A stretch of DNA of 38,161 nt from an uncultured Parasutterella sp. (GTDB lineage Bacteria; Pseudomonadota; Gammaproteobacteria; Burkholderiales; Burkholderiaceae_F). Location: positions 1 to 38,161 of the forward strand of contig CAAFTZ010000040.1 of NCBI GenBank assembly GCA_900766055.1. The letters run 5' to 3'. Below the pieces are notes generated by a model, which was not told where the DNA came from, made no database searches, and saw nothing but the letters and a program-made list of their open reading frames with translations. Positions 1 to 8,651 of this stretch are shown piece after piece. The position numbers and the translations under genes are program-made. Position 1 is the stretch's first letter, and the number at the start of each line of letters is the position of its first letter.

Positions 1-279
1 AAACACGGCACCTTTGAATTCCCGTCGGATTTCCCCCGAGGCAAGCCCCGCCGCATGAGCACGGAAGAAACGGAAAAGTGGCTCGATTTCATCGGCTACA
101 AAAAAGGAATGTCTACGGCACCGGCCTCTCGTGCGCCTGAGAGAACGCCGCGTCCTGCAGCTTCCCGCGCCCCTGCCTCTGCTCCCAAAGCGGGCAGAAA
201 GTTCGGCCAAAGAGACACTTCCTCTACGATCCGTTCCAGCCGTCCGATGCGCAGCCGCGGAACCCGAGGTCCGAAATAA
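1..279 (+). CDS. C-terminal tail of a probable 23S rRNA pseudouridine synthase (RluB), partial
   Basis: An open frame enters from the left edge and ends at TAA 277-279, leaving 92 codons with no visible catalytic domain. The first part reads like the end of a folded domain (FPRGKPRRMSTEETEKWL). The rest is a basic Ala/Pro/Arg/Ser-rich tail, a form common at the C-terminus of RluB enzymes. The RluB call rests mainly on synteny: in Burkholderiales scpB-rluB commonly precedes rimP-nusA-infB. RluB makes a pseudouridine in helix 89 of 23S rRNA. A hairpin with a T-run follows at 353-377, so this is the end of a transcription unit. Without the upstream sequence the identity stays tentative. Confidence 0.5.
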   Translation, partial: KHGTFEFPSDFPRGKPRRMSTEETEKWLDFIGYKKGMSTAPASRAPERTPRPAASRAPASAPKAGRKFGQRDTSSTIRSSRPMRSRGTRGPK

Positions 280-352
280 TTTTTAAGCGGACCAAAGAGA
301 TAGAGCTAATTTGACAGTAGAAAGCTGAAAAATTTCTCAGAGAAACGACGGG

Positions 353-377
353 CGGGAAACAACTCTCTCCCGTTTTT
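353..377 (+). terminator. Rho-independent terminator of the upstream gene
   Basis: CGGGA (353-357) pairs with TCCCG (368-372) around a 10-base loop and is followed directly by five T. It closes the transcription unit of the partial gene ending at 279, so the rimP operon needs its own promoter between here and about 550. Confidence 0.65.
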
Positions 378-601
378 CTTTCTGAAATGAAAGAGTTATG
401 ATTAAAAAAGTTACGAAAAATCTGTCTATTAGCATTGTCCATGATGTACAATTGCGCTAGTTTTTGCTTTAAGGCGTGTTGTATGCGTCATAAAGCGCTC
501 GAAAGGCCTTCGGTCGGTCGAGCACCTATCAAAAAGAATTTTTTAAGAGATGGGCTTTGAAGCCCATTTTTTTTTACTTAGGTATTGAGGTTAAATCTGC
601 A
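378..601 (+). promoter_or_regulatory. Leader region of the rimP-nusA-infB operon
   Basis: No gene is visible here. A weak sigma70-like arrangement (TTGCTT at 464-469, TCATAA at 488-493) is the best promoter guess. It is followed by a hairpin (GCTCGA 497-502 with TCGAGC 518-523, inner stem GGCC/GGTC) and by a strong terminator-like hairpin at 550-575. Transcripts starting upstream must pass that hairpin before reaching rimP at 602. This fits an attenuated leader for an operon that encodes NusA, a factor that itself affects pausing and termination at hairpins. Confidence 0.45.
550..575 (+). terminator. Strong terminator-like hairpin (possible attenuator) before rimP
   Basis: ATGGGCTT (550-557) and AAGCCCAT (560-567) form a perfect stem, and a run of nine T begins at 567. 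It is a textbook intrinsic terminator, only 27 bases before the rimP start codon at 602. No upstream gene needs it, because the preceding gene already has its own terminator at 353-377. Confidence 0.75.
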
Positions 602-1162
602 ATGGCAGTTTCGACACAATTATTTGAAATGATCGATGCCACCGTCGAAGGCTTGGGTTACGAGCTCGTCGACGTGGAAAAACTCCCGCGCGGTTTAATC
701 CGCGTCACGATCGACAAAGACGGCGGGATTACTTTGGATGACTGCGAAAAAGTCAGCAACCAGCTCAACAACGCAATGACAGTTGAGAACGTTGACTACG
801 ATCGTCTCGAAGTATCTTCCCCGGGTGTCGATCGTCCGTTGAAACGTCCTCGTGATTTCGTGAAATTCGTCGGACAGAACGTTCACGTTGAACTTTTTGC
901 TCCGATCACCGGCGAAGGTCTGCCTGAGAACGGCCGCCGCCGTTTAGACGGCACCCTTGACGCCGTTGAAGGCGATGAGAACAATCCTTCGATCACAATG
1001 ACTTTGACGGAGAACCGTGTTGCACGTACTCCGGCCGAAAAGCAGCGTGCTGCTAAGGCTAAGGCCAAGAGTGACGCGCCTGCAGTGACCGTTACCTTCC
1101 CCTTTAATGATGTTGAGCGGGCTAACCTCGTGCCCGACCTGAATTTCAGAGGTGCAAAATAA
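602..1162 (+). CDS. rimP: Ribosome maturation factor RimP
   Basis: RimP binds the 30S precursor and helps assemble the small subunit. The protein is 186 residues. It opens with MAVSTQLFEMIDATVEGLGYE, followed by the typical core with SSPGVDRPLKRPRDF near residues 80-94. The C-terminal domain carries an Ala/Lys-rich insert (AEKQRAAKAKAKS). I chose ATG 602 because GAGGT lies at 587-591 with good spacing. A TTG at 557 in the same frame falls inside the terminator hairpin and adds an unconserved MKPIFFYL segment. The stop TAA (1160-1162) overlaps the nusA ATG by one base, which suggests translational coupling. It is the first gene of the rimP-nusA-infB-rbfA-truB-typA operon. Confidence 0.93.
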   Translation: MAVSTQLFEMIDATVEGLGYELVDVEKLPRGLIRVTIDKDGGITLDDCEKVSNQLNNAMTVENVDYDRLEVSSPGVDRPLKRPRDFVKFVGQNVHVELFAPITGEGLPENGRRRLDGTLDAVEGDENNPSITMTLTENRVARTPAEKQRAAKAKAKSDAPAVTVTFPFNDVERANLVPDLNFRGAK

Positions 1163-2661
1163 TGAGCCGTGATTTATTAACAATGGTGGAAGTCCTCGCC
1201 CACGAGAAAAACGTTGATCAGTCCGTCGTTCTGGCCGCATTGGAAAGTGCTTTGGCCAGCGCGGTTAAAAAAGCTGAGTTCCCCGGCGAAGACGCAGATA
1301 TCGTCGTCAAAGTTGATCCGACAACCGGCGACCAAAAAGTTTGGCGTCAGTGGTTAGTTGTTCCTGACGAACAGGGTCTTCAGGAGCCGGACCGTCAGAT
1401 TCTTCAGTGGGAGGCCAAGGAAGACTACAGCGACCAGGGCGAAATGAATGTCGGCGATTACGTCCGCCAACCTCTGCCTGAAGTCAATGTGACCGGCCGT
1501 CGTTTTGCGACAGATGCAAAGCAGGTCATTATTCAGCGTCTGAGAGAAGCCGAACGCAATCAGCTTTTAAATGAATTCCTTGAACGCTACAAGGACGTTA
1601 AGGTTGTCACCGGTCAGGTTAAGCGTTTTGACAAGAGCGATGCGATTATCGAAATCGGCCGCATTGATGCTCGTCTGCCCAGACACCAGATGATCCCGAT
1701 GGAAAATCTCCGTCCGGGCGACCGCGTTCGCGCTTATGTTCTGAAGATTGACCCGACTTCCAGACAGCAGCAGATTACACTGTCCCGCACCTGCAATGAA
1801 TTCTTGGGCGAATTGATGCGTCAGGTCGTTCCCGAAATCAACGAAGGTTTGCTTGAGATTAAGGGTATTGCCCGCGACCCCGGCATCCGTGCCAAAGTGG
1901 CCGTCCAAGTTAAGGATAAGCGCATTGATCCGATCGGAAGCTGCATCGGCGTGAAAGGCTCCCGTATTCAGTCTGTCTCGGGTGAGCTAATGAACGAAAG
2001 GATCGACATCATTCGCTGGGCCGACCAGCCTGCCGAATATGTGATGAGCGCGCTTTCGCCTGCAACGATTTCTTCCATCATCGTCCACGAAGACGAACAC
2101 AAGGTTGAAGTCGTGACGCCGGACCTGGATAACAGCAAGATCGCCATCGGCACCAACGGCGTGAACAAGCGTCTTGCCTCCGAGCTGACTGGCTGGGAAA
2201 TTGAAGTAATGGATGATGATCAGGCAGCGAAGAAGCGTGAAGACGAAATCGCTCCTCGCCGCCAGGAACTCTGTGACCGCCTCGATATCGACGAGGAAGT
2301 TGCTCAGGTTCTGATCGAAAACGGCATTGAGACACTTGAAGAAGTGGCTTACCTGCCAGAAGAAGAACTGCTCAGCATCGAACAGTTCGATGAAGATACT
2401 GTTAAAGAACTGCGTTCCAGAGCCAGAACAGCTTTGCTGACTTCCGCGCTCGAACGTGAAGAGCTCCTCAAGTGGGCTGACAAGTCTCTTGTCGACCTTC
2501 CGGGGATGACTCATGAAATTGCAAACAAACTGAAGCCAACCGGCATCAAGACACTTGATCAGCTCGCCGATTTGTCCACGGACGAACTCGTCGAAATGAC
2601 GGGTATTGATCACGATAAGGCCGCCGCCCTGATCACAAAGGCTCGCGAAAGCTGGACCTAA
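1162..2661 (+). CDS. nusA: Transcription termination/antitermination factor NusA
   Basis: NusA binds RNA polymerase and nascent RNA and controls pausing, termination and antitermination. The 499-residue length is that of the long proteobacterial form. In order: the N-terminal polymerase-binding domain (about 1-125); an S1 domain (about 135-200, VVTGQVKRFDKSDAIIEIG); KH1 (GSCIGVKGSRIQSVSGEL, about 255-275); KH2 (IAIGTNGVNKRLASELTGW, about 328-346); and two acidic helical repeats at the C-terminus (about 365-499), the part that contacts the alpha subunit in enteric bacteria. The start overlaps the rimP stop, and AGAGGT before it serves as the ribosome site. infB follows after 23 bases. Confidence 0.97.
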   Translation: MSRDLLTMVEVLAHEKNVDQSVVLAALESALASAVKKAEFPGEDADIVVKVDPTTGDQKVWRQWLVVPDEQGLQEPDRQILQWEAKEDYSDQGEMNVGDYVRQPLPEVNVTGRRFATDAKQVIIQRLREAERNQLLNEFLERYKDVKVVTGQVKRFDKSDAIIEIGRIDARLPRHQMIPMENLRPGDRVRAYVLKIDPTSRQQQITLSRTCNEFLGELMRQVVPEINEGLLEIKGIARDPGIRAKVAVQVKDKRIDPIGSCIGVKGSRIQSVSGELMNERIDIIRWADQPAEYVMSALSPATISSIIVHEDEHKVEVVTPDLDNSKIAIGTNGVNKRLASELTGWEIEVMDDDQAAKKREDEIAPRRQELCDRLDIDEEVAQVLIENGIETLEEVAYLPEEELLSIEQFDEDTVKELRSRARTALLTSALEREELLKWADKSLVDLPGMTHEIANKLKPTGIKTLDQLADLSTDELVEMTGIDHDKAAALITKARESWT

Positions 2662-2684
2662 TACAAAGGAGGGAATATAGGAAT

Positions 2685-5411
2685 ATGGCAAAAACCACTG
2701 TTAAAGATTTAGCCGCCGACTTGAATTTGCCGGTTGAGACCCTCCTTTCTCAGTTGAAGGAAGCCGGCCTCTCCCAAAGCAAACCTGCCGACGAATTAAG
2801 TGATGCTGACAAGGATCGTTTCTTAACATCTCTTCAAGTTGCTCGCGGAAGCTCCAATGCAGGACGCCGCAAAATCACGCTGACAAAGCGTGAAAAGAGC
2901 GTCATCACTCAGAACGGAGGAGGTTCCTCTCACGCCGTTCAGGTGGAAGTTCGCCGCAAACGCGTTTTGGTTAAGAACCCCGACGTGGTGAATAAAGCTC
3001 GTGAAGAAGCTAAGAAGGCAATGGAAGAGCAAAGAGAAAAAGCTCGCCGTTTAGCCGAAGAAGCGGCTGCCCGCGCTAAGGAAGAAGCAGAGCGCAAGGC
3101 CAGAGAAGAAGCTGAGCGCGCCGCTAAACTTAAGGCCGAGCAGGAAAAAGCCAAGGCTGAAGAAGCTGCTCGCAGACAGAAAGCTGAGGCAGAACGCAGT
3201 TTGGAGAAAGCTAAGGCAGAAGCCGAGGGCGCCGCTCGCGCCGCAAAAGAAGCTAGGGAAGCTGCGGTCAAAGCAGAAGCCGACAGGGATGCTGCCCGCC
3301 GTGCTGCCGAAGCTGAAGCCCGTGCTATTCGCGAAATGATGTCTGCTCCGAAGAAAGTTCTGACCGCTAAGAAACCGGCTCAGGAAGAAAAACCGCAGGA
3401 ACAGAAGAAGGTTCATAAGAACAGCGTCAAGAAGGAAAACAAAGGAACGAAGAACAACGCTAAGAACGCGGACAACTGGGGCGACGAAAATCAGAAACGC
3501 CGTACCCTCAAGACCCGCGGCGGCGACAACTCTTCGGAAGAAAGCAGCGGCTGGAAGAATGACCGCCGCAACAAACGCGGCAACAAGCATCAGAACCAGA
3601 ACAATAAAGGCCAGGGCGGAAGACCGCAGGCTCCTGCTGTTCAGGAACCCGTTGTTAAAGACATTGAAGTTCCGGAAACCATCACTGTTGCTGATCTCGC
3701 TATGAAGATGAGCGTCAAGGCCATCGAAGTCATCAAACAGATGATGAAGCTCGGCCAGATGGTAACCATCAACCAGATGCTTGACCAGGAAACGGCCATG
3801 ATTGTGGTCGAAGAAATGGGTCATCGCGCGATCGCCGCTAAGCCTGAAGATCCGGAAGCCTTCCTGGCTGAAGAAGAAGCCAAGGCTCTGGCCAACTATC
3901 CGAAGGAACCTCGTCCTCCGGTCGTGACAATTATGGGTCACGTTGACCACGGTAAGACTTCTTTGCTGGACTACATCAGACGTACTCGTGTGGCTGCGGG
4001 AGAAGCCGGCGGTATCACACAGCACATCGGTGCTTATCACGTCGAAACTCCGAGAGGCATTATTACCTTCTTGGATACCCCGGGACATGAGGCCTTTACG
4101 GCAATGCGTGCCCGCGGTGCTCAGGTAACCGATATCGTTATTCTGGTGGTCGCTGCCGATGACGGTGTGATGCCTCAGACCAAAGAAGCTATCGCCCACG
4201 CTAAGGCCGGTAATGTTCCTCTCGTTGTTGCGATCAACAAGATCGATAAGCCGGAAGCGAATCCGGATCGCGTGAAGCAGGAACTCGTTGCCAACGAAGT
4301 GATCCCTGAGGATTACGGCGGTGACGTGCCTTTCGTCTGCGTGTCTGCTAAGAGCGGACAGGGCATTGACGAATTGCTCGAAAACGTCCTTCTTCAGGCC
4401 GAAATTCTTGAGCTGAAGGCCGTCAAAGAAGGTCCTGCCAAGGGCGTCGTGATTGAATCCCGTTTGGACCGCGGTAAGGGTGCCGTTGCATCCGTACTGG
4501 TTCAGGCCGGTACCTTAAAGCGCGGCGATATCGTCTTGGCCGGCGCTACCTTCGGCCGCGTTCGCGCCATGGTGGATGAAAACGGTAAGTCCGTCCAGAG
4601 TGCGGGTCCGTCTATTCCTGTGGAAATTCAGGGCTTATCCGATGTTCCGCAGGCCGGTGACGAACTCATCGTTGTTTCTGAAGAACGTAAGGCTCGTGAA
4701 TTGGCCAACTACCGTCAGGGCAAATACCGTGACGTTAAGCTCGCTCGCCAGGTCAATGACAAGCTCGGCGGTCTCTTCGGTCAGAGTCCGGAAGGCCAGA
4801 AGACCTTGTCCTTGGTTATCAAGTCCGACGTTCAGGGTTCTCAGGAAGCTTTGGTTCACGCTTTGACGAAACTTTCTACCGATGAAGTTAAGGTCAGTGT
4901 GGTGCACGCAGCGGTGGGCGGTATCAGTGAATCCGATATCAACCTGGCAATTGCTTCCAACGCGGTTGTCTTAGGCTTCAACGTTCGTGCCGACGCATTG
5001 GCCAGAAAACTGGCTGAAAACAACGGTATCGACATCCGTTACTACAACATCATCTACGATGCTGTGGATGACGTTAAGGCAGCCATGAGCGGCATGCTGG
5101 CTCCCGAACGCCGTGAAAACCACGTCGGTCTGGTTGAAATTCGTCAGGTCATTCGCGTCCCCAAAGTGGGCGCAGTGGCAGGCTGCATGGTGCTCGAAGG
5201 GGTCGTCAGACGCAACTCTCATGCCCGTCTTTTGCGCAACAATGTGATTATCTGGACAGGCGAGATTAACTCTCTGCGCCGCTTCAAAGACGACGTCAAA
5301 GAAGTCAAGGCCGGTGCCGAGTGCGGTATCTCTCTGAAAGGAAACGATGACATTCAGGTCGATGACAAACTCGAAATCTTCGAGGTCGAGGAAGTCGCAA
5401 GAACGATCTGA
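2685..5411 (+). CDS. infB: Translation initiation factor IF-2
   Basis: IF-2 is the GTPase that brings initiator tRNA to the 30S subunit and promotes subunit joining. The protein has 908 residues. It has an IF2_N domain at 1-50 (KDLAADLNLPVETLLSQLKE), then a long Ala/Glu/Lys/Arg coiled-coil region (about 100-230), then an Asn/Lys/Gly-rich linker (about 235-330). A second IF2_N-like segment lies near 335-390 (VADLAMKMSVKAIEVIKQMM). The G domain carries GHVDHGKT (418-425), DTPGHE, NKID and SAKSG, followed by the beta-barrel and fMet-tRNA-binding C domains. A strong AAGGAGGG at 2666-2673 precedes ATG. The biased coiled-coil composition creates long antisense open frames that I do not regard as genes. 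Confidence 0.98.
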   Translation: MAKTTVKDLAADLNLPVETLLSQLKEAGLSQSKPADELSDADKDRFLTSLQVARGSSNAGRRKITLTKREKSVITQNGGGSSHAVQVEVRRKRVLVKNPDVVNKAREEAKKAMEEQREKARRLAEEAAARAKEEAERKAREEAERAAKLKAEQEKAKAEEAARRQKAEAERSLEKAKAEAEGAARAAKEAREAAVKAEADRDAARRAAEAEARAIREMMSAPKKVLTAKKPAQEEKPQEQKKVHKNSVKKENKGTKNNAKNADNWGDENQKRRTLKTRGGDNSSEESSGWKNDRRNKRGNKHQNQNNKGQGGRPQAPAVQEPVVKDIEVPETITVADLAMKMSVKAIEVIKQMMKLGQMVTINQMLDQETAMIVVEEMGHRAIAAKPEDPEAFLAEEEAKALANYPKEPRPPVVTIMGHVDHGKTSLLDYIRRTRVAAGEAGGITQHIGAYHVETPRGIITFLDTPGHEAFTAMRARGAQVTDIVILVVAADDGVMPQTKEAIAHAKAGNVPLVVAINKIDKPEANPDRVKQELVANEVIPEDYGGDVPFVCVSAKSGQGIDELLENVLLQAEILELKAVKEGPAKGVVIESRLDRGKGAVASVLVQAGTLKRGDIVLAGATFGRVRAMVDENGKSVQSAGPSIPVEIQGLSDVPQAGDELIVVSEERKARELANYRQGKYRDVKLARQVNDKLGGLFGQSPEGQKTLSLVIKSDVQGSQEALVHALTKLSTDEVKVSVVHAAVGGISESDINLAIASNAVVLGFNVRADALARKLAENNGIDIRYYNIIYDAVDDVKAAMSGMLAPERRENHVGLVEIRQVIRVPKVGAVAGCMVLEGVVRRNSHARLLRNNVIIWTGEINSLRRFKDDVKEVKAGAECGISLKGNDDIQVDDKLEIFEVEEVARTI

Positions 5412-5426
5412 GATTGATATAGCCTG

Positions 5427-5458
5427 AATACAAAGGAGCTTTCGGGCTCCTTTGTATT
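5427..5458 (+). terminator. 13-bp hairpin between infB and rbfA
   Basis: AATACAAAGGAGC (5427-5439) pairs perfectly with GCTCCTTTGTATT (5446-5458) around a six-base UUCG-type loop. The T content after it is poor (TTGG), so it may terminate only partly. It could instead be an RNA processing or stability element inside the operon, because the rbfA ribosome site (GAGGAG) starts only a few bases later. Confidence 0.6.
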
Positions 5459-5485
5459 TGGCTGGTTTTATTGAGGAGTTGAAAA

Positions 5486-5860
5486 ATGATTAAACCCACC
5501 AAACCGGGACGCGCCAACCGTATTGCGGACCAAATTCAGCGTGACGTTGCCGAACTGATTCAAAAAGAAGTGAGCAACCCGAAGACCGGTCTTGTAACGC
5601 TGACGGGGTGTGAAATTACTCCTGACTACGCACATGCGACGATTTACTTTACGTCCATCGGTTCTACGCCGGAAGAAGCAACTGAAGCTTTGAACAGCGC
5701 AGCCCCGATGCTCCACTCCAGAATCTTCAAACTTTTGAAGATTCACACCGTTCCTCAGCTGCACTTTGTCTATGACAAGAGCGTCGAACGCGGCTTTGAA
5801 ATGGATCAGCTGATCCGTCAGGCCCGTGAAGAGGACGGAGAAAAAGTCAAAGGTGAATAA
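5486..5860 (+). CDS. rbfA: 30S ribosome-binding factor RbfA
   Basis: RbfA is a KH-fold protein that binds the 30S precursor and helps 16S rRNA 5' maturation, important in the cold. The 124 residues are normal for the family. Typical segments are RANRIADQIQRDVAELIQKEV at the start, GLVTLTGCEITPDYAHATIY with the central beta strands, and PQLHFVYDKSVERGFEMDQL near the end. GAGGAG stands 8 bases before ATG 5486. It lies between infB and truB as in most proteobacteria. The intercistronic hairpin at 5427-5458 could set its level apart from infB. Confidence 0.95.
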   Translation: MIKPTKPGRANRIADQIQRDVAELIQKEVSNPKTGLVTLTGCEITPDYAHATIYFTSIGSTPEEATEALNSAAPMLHSRIFKLLKIHTVPQLHFVYDKSVERGFEMDQLIRQAREEDGEKVKGE

Positions 5861-5862
5861 TT

Positions 5863-6792
5863 TTGGGTCGTCGTCGCAAAGGTTTAAAAATTGATGGCGT
5901 TTTATTGCTCGACAAGCCGATCGGTTTGTCGAGCAATAGCGCTTTACAGAAGGCAAGGCGCCTTCTAGATGCACAAAAAGCCGGGCATACCGGCACGCTT
6001 GATCCTTTAGCAAGCGGACTGCTTCCTTTGTGTTTTGGGGAAGCAACTAAGTTTTCTGCCGATTTACTTAACGCCGATAAAGAATATTTAACGACGGTGA
6101 AGTTCGGGGAAAAAACCTCAACAGGAGACTCTGAGGGAGAAGTCGTTTTTTCGGCTGAGCCGAAATTTACCTTCAAAGAGTTCTGTGCCGTTTTAGAACG
6201 ATTCAAAGGAGAGATTGTTCAGATTCCTCCGATGTATTCGGCTCTGAAAAAAGACGGAGTTCCTTTGTATAAACTCGCAAGAAAAGGCGAGGAAATCGAG
6301 AGAGAGCCCCGCAAAGTAGTAATATCCTCACTTGACATTGTGGACTTTCAACCGCCGGAAGTCACCCTTCTGGTTCGTTGCTCTAAGGGTACTTATATTC
6401 GTACGCTTGGAGAAGATATCGGTACAGCCCTCGGCTGCGGAGCGCACCTTAAGACGCTGCGCAGAACAGGTATTGCCGATCTCCACATTGAAGAGGCTGT
6501 GGATTTGGATCTGTTTGAACACATGACCGAGGAGCAGCGAATTGCTGTGTTGCTTCCTCCGGATCGATTATTGCAGAGCCTTGCGCCGGTCAAGCTCGAT
6601 GAAGGAGCGACGAAGAAGTTCCTGAACGGCATGAAAGTGCGCACGGACGAGCGTTCGACCGAGGAGGCTAAAGTTCGTGTGTACGGAACCTCAGCTGAAA
6701 AAACTGAATTTTTACTCGGCGTCGGACGTCTGGCTTCCGACGGAGTCCTGGCGCCGGACCGATTAATTTCGTTTGTAGACAACGACAGATAA
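5863..6792 (+). CDS. truB: tRNA pseudouridine-55 synthase TruB
   Basis: TruB converts U55 to pseudouridine in the T loop of tRNAs and acts as a tRNA chaperone. The protein is 309 residues. GHTGTLDPLASG (41-52) carries the catalytic Asp47, and LLLDKPIGLSSN (14-25) is the N-terminal signature. KGTYIRTLGEDIG near residue 185 is the second conserved motif. I chose the TTG start at 5863, with AAAGGTG ahead of it, because the family begins with a short basic stretch (MGRRRKG) right before the DKP motif and no ATG fits. It starts two bases after rbfA. A 34-base near-perfect palindrome overlaps codons 14-25. Confidence 0.94.
   Translation: MGRRRKGLKIDGVLLLDKPIGLSSNSALQKARRLLDAQKAGHTGTLDPLASGLLPLCFGEATKFSADLLNADKEYLTTVKFGEKTSTGDSEGEVVFSAEPKFTFKEFCAVLERFKGEIVQIPPMYSALKKDGVPLYKLARKGEEIEREPRKVVISSLDIVDFQPPEVTLLVRCSKGTYIRTLGEDIGTALGCGAHLKTLRRTGIADLHIEEAVDLDLFEHMTEEQRIAVLLPPDRLLQSLAPVKLDEGATKKFLNGMKVRTDERSTEEAKVRVYGTSAEKTEFLLGVGRLASDGVLAPDRLISFVDNDR
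5904..5937 (+). repeat. 34-bp near-perfect palindrome inside truB
   Basis: The two 17-base arms (5904-5920 and 5921-5937) are reverse complements except for one position, which becomes a G-U pair in RNA. There is almost no loop. It lies 42-75 bases after the TTG start and covers the conserved DKPxGLSSN coding region. The minus strand consequently also encodes LLLDKPIGLSSN. Confidence 0.9.
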
Positions 6793-6800
6793 TTTTTAAT

Positions 6801-8651
6801 ATGACTCGAGCGATTAGAAATATTGCGATTATTGCTCACGTGGACCATGGTAAGACCACGTTGGTGGATCAGCTGCTGAAACAGTCCGGCACTTTCCGTG
6901 CCAATCAGGCTGTTGCCGAGCGCGTGATGGACAGTAACGACATCGAACGCGAACGCGGCATTACGATTTTGGCGAAAAACTGCGCCGTTGAGTACGAAGG
7001 CACCCACATCAACATTATCGATACCCCGGGACATGCGGACTTCGGCGGCGAAGTCGAACGCGTTCTGTCTATGGTTGACGGCGTTCTGTTGCTCGTGGAT
7101 GCAGTAGAAGGCCCGATGCCTCAGACTCGTTTCGTGACCAAAAAAGCTCTTGCTTTAGGTCTGAAACCGATTGTGGTCATTAACAAGATTGACCGCCCGG
7201 GTGCCCGTCCTGACTGGGTTATCAATCAGACATTCGATCTTTTCGATAAGCTCGGCGCAACGGAAGAACAGCTGGACTTCCCGGTTATATATGCTTCTGC
7301 GCTGAACGGCTTTGCCGGCTTTACCGATGACGTTGAGGAGCTGAAGAAGATCGGAAATATGAAGGCGATCTTCGACACGATTCTGGAAAAAGTTCCGGTT
7401 CGCGACGATGATCCCGACGGTCCTCTGCAGATGCAGATTTCCTCTTTGGATTATTCCAGTTATGTCGGTAAGATCGGCATCGGCCGTATCAAACGCGGCC
7501 GCATCAAACCGCTGCAGGAAGTTCTGATTATGAACGGCCCAGATTCCGAGCCGAAGCGCGCTAAGGTCAATCAGGTTTTGAAGTTCCAAGGTTTGGAAAG
7601 AAAACTGGTTGATGAGGCTGAAGCCGGCGATATTGTTCTGATCAACGGTATCGAAGAAATCGGTATCGGTACCACTTTGTGCGCGGTCGATCATCCGGAT
7701 GCACTACCGCTCCTGCATGTCGATGAACCGACTCTGACGATGAACTTCCATGTCAACACAAGCCCTTTGGCCGGCAAAGAAGGTAAATTCGTCACCAGCC
7801 GTCAGATTCGTGAACGTCTTGAACGCGAATTAAAGAGCAACGTTGCCATGCGCATGAAGCCGACCGACAACGAAGGCGTTTTCGAAGTGGCCGGCCGCGG
7901 TGAGCTTCACCTGACGATTTTGATCGAAAACATGCGTCGCGAAGGTTACGAACTGGCCGTTTCCCGTCCGCGCGTCGTCTACAAAGAAGTCGACGGCGTC
8001 AAGATGGAACCGTTCGAAATGCTGACTGTTGACGTGGAAGAAAACCATCAGGGTCCCGTCATGGAAGAGCTCGGCCGTAGAAAAGGCGACCTTCAGGACA
8101 TGCAGCCGGACGGAAAAGGCCGTGTTCGTCTCGAATACCGTATTCCGGCTCGCGGCTTGATCGGTTTCCAGAACGATTTCCTGACCATGACTCGCGGTAC
8201 CGGAGTCATGAGCCACGTGTTTGACGAGTACGGTCCCGTCAAATCCGGCGATCTCGGTGAACGCCGCAACGGCGCCATCATCAGTCAGGACGACGGCAAT
8301 GCCGTTGCTTATGCTCTGTGGAAGATTCAGGAAAGAGGACGTCTGTTCATCGGTCCGGGAGAGCCCATTTACGAAGGCATGGTCATCGGCGTTCATTCTC
8401 GTGACAACGATATCGTCGTGACCCCGATTAAGGGCAAACAACTGACGAACATTCGTGCTTCCGGCACGGACGAAGCGATTCGCCTCGTTCCCCCGATTCA
8501 GCTGACACTTGAAAGTGCGGTTGAATTCATCAACGATGACGAACTTGCTGAAATCACGCCGAAGAGCATTCGAATTCGTAAGCGTTGGCTGAAAGAATTC
8601 GAACGCCGCCGTGCTGCACGCGGAGACAGTCGCGTTGGCCCGGGAATCTAA
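6801..8651 (+). CDS. typA: Ribosome-associated GTPase TypA/BipA
   Basis: TypA (BipA) is an EF-G-like GTPase that binds the ribosome and supports 50S assembly and stress adaptation. It is 616 residues, close to the usual 600-610. The G domain shows AHVDHGKT (12-19), the switch segment ERERGIT (49-55), DTPGH (74-78) and NKID (128-131). Domains II, III and V follow, with the BipA-specific C-terminal domain ending in a basic tail. It starts 8 bases after the truB stop with only a weak ribosome site, which suggests coupling. This order (truB-typA) is common in Burkholderiales. Its 3' end overlaps the next gene. Confidence 0.97.
   Translation: MTRAIRNIAIIAHVDHGKTTLVDQLLKQSGTFRANQAVAERVMDSNDIERERGITILAKNCAVEYEGTHINIIDTPGHADFGGEVERVLSMVDGVLLLVDAVEGPMPQTRFVTKKALALGLKPIVVINKIDRPGARPDWVINQTFDLFDKLGATEEQLDFPVIYASALNGFAGFTDDVEELKKIGNMKAIFDTILEKVPVRDDDPDGPLQMQISSLDYSSYVGKIGIGRIKRGRIKPLQEVLIMNGPDSEPKRAKVNQVLKFQGLERKLVDEAEAGDIVLINGIEEIGIGTTLCAVDHPDALPLLHVDEPTLTMNFHVNTSPLAGKEGKFVTSRQIRERLERELKSNVAMRMKPTDNEGVFEVAGRGELHLTILIENMRREGYELAVSRPRVVYKEVDGVKMEPFEMLTVDVEENHQGPVMEELGRRKGDLQDMQPDGKGRVRLEYRIPARGLIGFQNDFLTMTRGTGVMSHVFDEYGPVKSGDLGERRNGAIISQDDGNAVAYALWKIQERGRLFIGPGEPIYEGMVIGVHSRDNDIVVTPIKGKQLTNIRASGTDEAIRLVPPIQLTLESAVEFINDDELAEITPKSIRIRKRWLKEFERRRAARGDSRVGPGI

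Noticed and set aside
557..601. TTG 557 as the start of rimP
   Set aside because: It lies inside the terminator hairpin, has no ribosome site, and adds residues not found in RimP; ATG 602 has GAGGT.
3051..4199. A 382-codon minus-strand frame opposite infB
   Set aside because: It is the complement of the low-complexity coiled-coil and G domain coding sequence; IF-2 is certain and the composition (Phe/Ser/Leu-rich) is that of an antisense shadow.
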